From Sergeia podlipaevii (Eukaryota > Euglenozoa > Kinetoplastea > Trypanosomatida > Trypanosomatidae), in assembly GCA_030849805.1 (NCBI GenBank), contig JASANZ010002104.1, positions 1 through 45,814 on the forward strand: 45,814 bases of DNA, written 5' to 3'. The notes under the pieces are model-generated. The model had not been told where the DNA came from and made no database searches. It saw only the letters and a list, made by a program, of their open reading frames with translations. Below, one piece after another: positions 44,177 through 45,814 of the stretch; position 1 is the first letter of the stretch, and every line of letters begins with the position of its first letter. A program made the translations under genes and the position numbers.

Positions 44177-45814
44177 CTACTGCTTGGAGTACATATAAAA
44201 CTCGCGAACACTACAACTCGCTGCGACACGCCGGCTGCGCTCAAACCTATTCGTATTGTTCATGTGAGGGATCATCTTCTCAAGCGTGTTGATAATCGTG
44301 CCCGCAGACATCACCACAAACGTCAACGCAGTCAAGTCAACGTCGAGAGGCAGCTCACCCACTGGGGCCCGATAGCTCAACACAGTGAGAGGATCCTCAC
44401 CCTGTATTCCGTCCTTTTGTGTAGGGTCCAGAAAACCACCAACAACAAACGAAAAATTGGCATTTAATTGGGCATCACCCGCTGTCTCGCGGAGCCGCTC
44501 ACGCTGTGTGATCTCATTCGGCTTCACTCCATACGGCATACCAGAGTCAGCAACAGCACGTACATTATCAGGGTTCATATTGAGGGCGGCAACACCGATA
44601 AAACTTCGGTTGTTAACTTCCTCAGGCTTCACAGCACTTGTCAATGCCCTCCGTTTCTCATCACTCTGCGCTCTCACCATGTGCTTGTGCAAATCTGTAA
44701 CAAGAGATTCCAAGCGGCTTTTAATCATCACAAAATCACTGAAGTGCTCCATCGACTCCTCCACAGACCACTTGGTAGCCATCTGTACAGAGTCAATCAG
44801 GTCCTGGAACACAGCGCGGCTGGCTGCATCAAGATCACGCAGCACAGGAGCCATAGAAGCAAGCATACGGCAAATCATTGGATCCGGGGGACGTTCTCGA
44901 GGACGATGAAGTATCTGGAGACCCAGAGCCCACACCTCTACATTTGACGTTGTTTGATTCAACAGGTCCTGCATGGTCTCGACACTACTGTAAGGGAACT
45001 CCTTACCGACTCCCTCCGGCTCCTTTGCACAAATGCTAGCCCACTGCCGCATGTCAGGCAGCACACGTGCAGCTTCCCTCACAAACTCCAGCGCTAGCGA
45101 AGTCCGGGCACTGGCAATATCAACCGTAGACTCATCAATTGATAGCTGTGCTATAGAAATAAGATATGAAATGGCGTCCGCAAGATTCTTCTGCACAATC
45201 GACCGCTTGTTCCACAGCACGCGGAACGTATTGATGGCAAAAATGTATGAGCAAATAATGAAGTACGACATCACAGCGAATGCGTTGTCAACAATACGAG
45301 ATATCATCGTGACTTTATTCAAAGACAACTTATACGCTGCTGGCCCCACAGAAGCAGCATACCAGCCCACGTGTGTGTAGCGCGTACTATGACGAAAAAA
45401 TGTACCCAGAAACGTGCCGCACGCAATCACAGCAAGCGCCTGAGGGTACGTGTGCGTCTTCCAGCGAGCAATGTACCCTGTCCCCATCGCAAATGCCATG
45501 CCAGCAATGCGGTGCACAGCCACCTCCAGTGTCTCAGAGGCAGTAGGGAAACCAATACCCAAAATGATCGACATGCCAAAGTAAAACGTATCCACTGTGT
45601 TGTCAGAATTCAGTTTAGTGGTAAAGGCAGCTGCCACGCAGTACGCACTGGCCATCTTGATGCCATCTTTCAGGCACCGGCGCGAAGCCTCTGTGCGCAA
45701 AGAGATGCGCTCTGGAAACTTCTCAGTGAAGTCCTTGTAGAAGTCAAGGAAGAAGAACTCCCACGCGCGACGCCACGTGCTCTTGTAGTCCTTGGGGTTG
45801 AAGTTCTCCATCCG
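44177..45814 (-). CDS. FUSC/aromatic-acid-exporter-like membrane protein, copy 2 (5' end outside window)
   Basis: The frame runs open to the right window edge; the last visible codon (45814-45812) is Arg, matching the Arg before MENFNPKDYKSTWRRAWEF in copy 1, so the Met at 45811 is internal and the N-terminal half is missing from the window. The visible 545 residues correspond to the second membrane block and C-terminal region of copy 1. Identity is very high at the left and centre (TVDIASARTSLALEFVREAA through SVQMATKWSVEESM) and at the last 60 residues, low in the membrane loops and in a segment near residues 390-480 of the visible part. It is transcribed before copy 1. Role as for copy 1: probable organic-anion transport, substrate unknown. 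Confidence 0.8.
   Translation of the reverse strand, partial: RMENFNPKDYKSTWRRAWEFFFLDFYKDFTEKFPERISLRTEASRRCLKDGIKMASAYCVAAAFTTKLNSDNTVDTFYFGMSIILGIGFPTASETLEVAVHRIAGMAFAMGTGYIARWKTHTYPQALAVIACGTFLGTFFRHSTRYTHVGWYAASVGPAAYKLSLNKVTMISRIVDNAFAVMSYFIICSYIFAINTFRVLWNKRSIVQKNLADAISYLISIAQLSIDESTVDIASARTSLALEFVREAARVLPDMRQWASICAKEPEGVGKEFPYSSVETMQDLLNQTTSNVEVWALGLQILHRPRERPPDPMICRMLASMAPVLRDLDAASRAVFQDLIDSVQMATKWSVEESMEHFSDFVMIKSRLESLVTDLHKHMVRAQSDEKRRALTSAVKPEEVNNRSFIGVAALNMNPDNVRAVADSGMPYGVKPNEITQRERLRETAGDAQLNANFSFVVGGFLDPTQKDGIQGEDPLTVLSYRAPVGELPLDVDLTALTFVVMSAGTIINTLEKMIPHMNNTNRFERSRRVAASCSVREFYMYSKQ
44185..45814. repeat. Mosaic direct repeat, unit 2 (partner 40218-41860)
   Basis: Second unit of the tandem duplication, truncated by the window edge. 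Near-identical blocks lie at about 44200-44370, 44720-45125 and at the edge (about 45715-45814). Confidence 0.9.

Noticed and set aside
1..45814. tRNA, rRNA, CRISPR, insertion sequence or strand-switch region
   Set aside because: No cloverleaf, rRNA signature, regular spacer array or transposase was seen, and gene orientation never changes within the window.

Overview
The window looks like nuclear DNA from a trypanosomatid flagellate (kinetoplastid). Every convincing gene lies on the minus strand, none needs a cis-spliced intron, and gene bodies of balanced base composition are separated by 0.4-1.6 kb of AT-rich, simple-repeat-rich spacer. Pyrimidine tracts followed by AG sit just upstream of several start codons, as expected for trans-splicing of polycistronic RNA. 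The standard genetic code holds: long frames run without internal stops. That argues against Blastocrithidia-type stop reassignment, and COX10 argues against the cytochrome-poor Phytomonas. An insect trypanosomatid or Leishmania relative of moderate GC is the best guess; I cannot name the species. Transcription runs from high to low coordinates.

Layout, in transcription order from the right edge. (a) 45814-40210: tandem FUSC/aromatic-acid-exporter-like membrane proteins, the upstream copy cut by the window edge, with a mosaic pattern of near-identical and diverged blocks. (b) 39465-36704: a flagellar coiled-coil protein resembling CFAP53 and a small secreted cysteine-rich protein with GLG1-like spacing. 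(c) 35940-28189: a GAF-TIP41 fusion, a PH-like plus USP deubiquitinase, an ANP32-like acidic leucine-rich protein and a YggS/PLPBP pyridoxal-phosphate protein. (d) 27732-21103: an unknown protein, V-ATPase subunit a and COX10. (e) 19552-10800: a coiled-coil protein with a candidate zf-C3H1 (ZFC3H1/Red1-type) finger, a large protein in which both a lipase-like and a P-loop-like domain lack key catalytic residues, and the HAT-repeat splicing factor SYF1. (f) 10333-2560: an unknown protein with an unresolved start, a nucleoside 2-deoxyribosyltransferase, a nodulin-like MFS transporter, RPF2, and a lone B12-binding-type domain without its cobalt-ligating histidine. (g) 975-1: the 5' part of a secreted or surface repeat protein whose frame is interrupted by one TAG.

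As usual in kinetoplastid gene clusters, neighbours are mostly functionally unrelated and share only transcription. Several proteins keep the fold of an enzyme or cofactor domain while the key residues are changed: the B12-type domain, the lipase/P-loop protein and the GAF half of the TIP41 fusion. I saw no tRNA, rRNA, CRISPR array, intact transposon or endosymbiont-type operon. Residue positions and similarity calls come from reading the translations by eye, not from searches.
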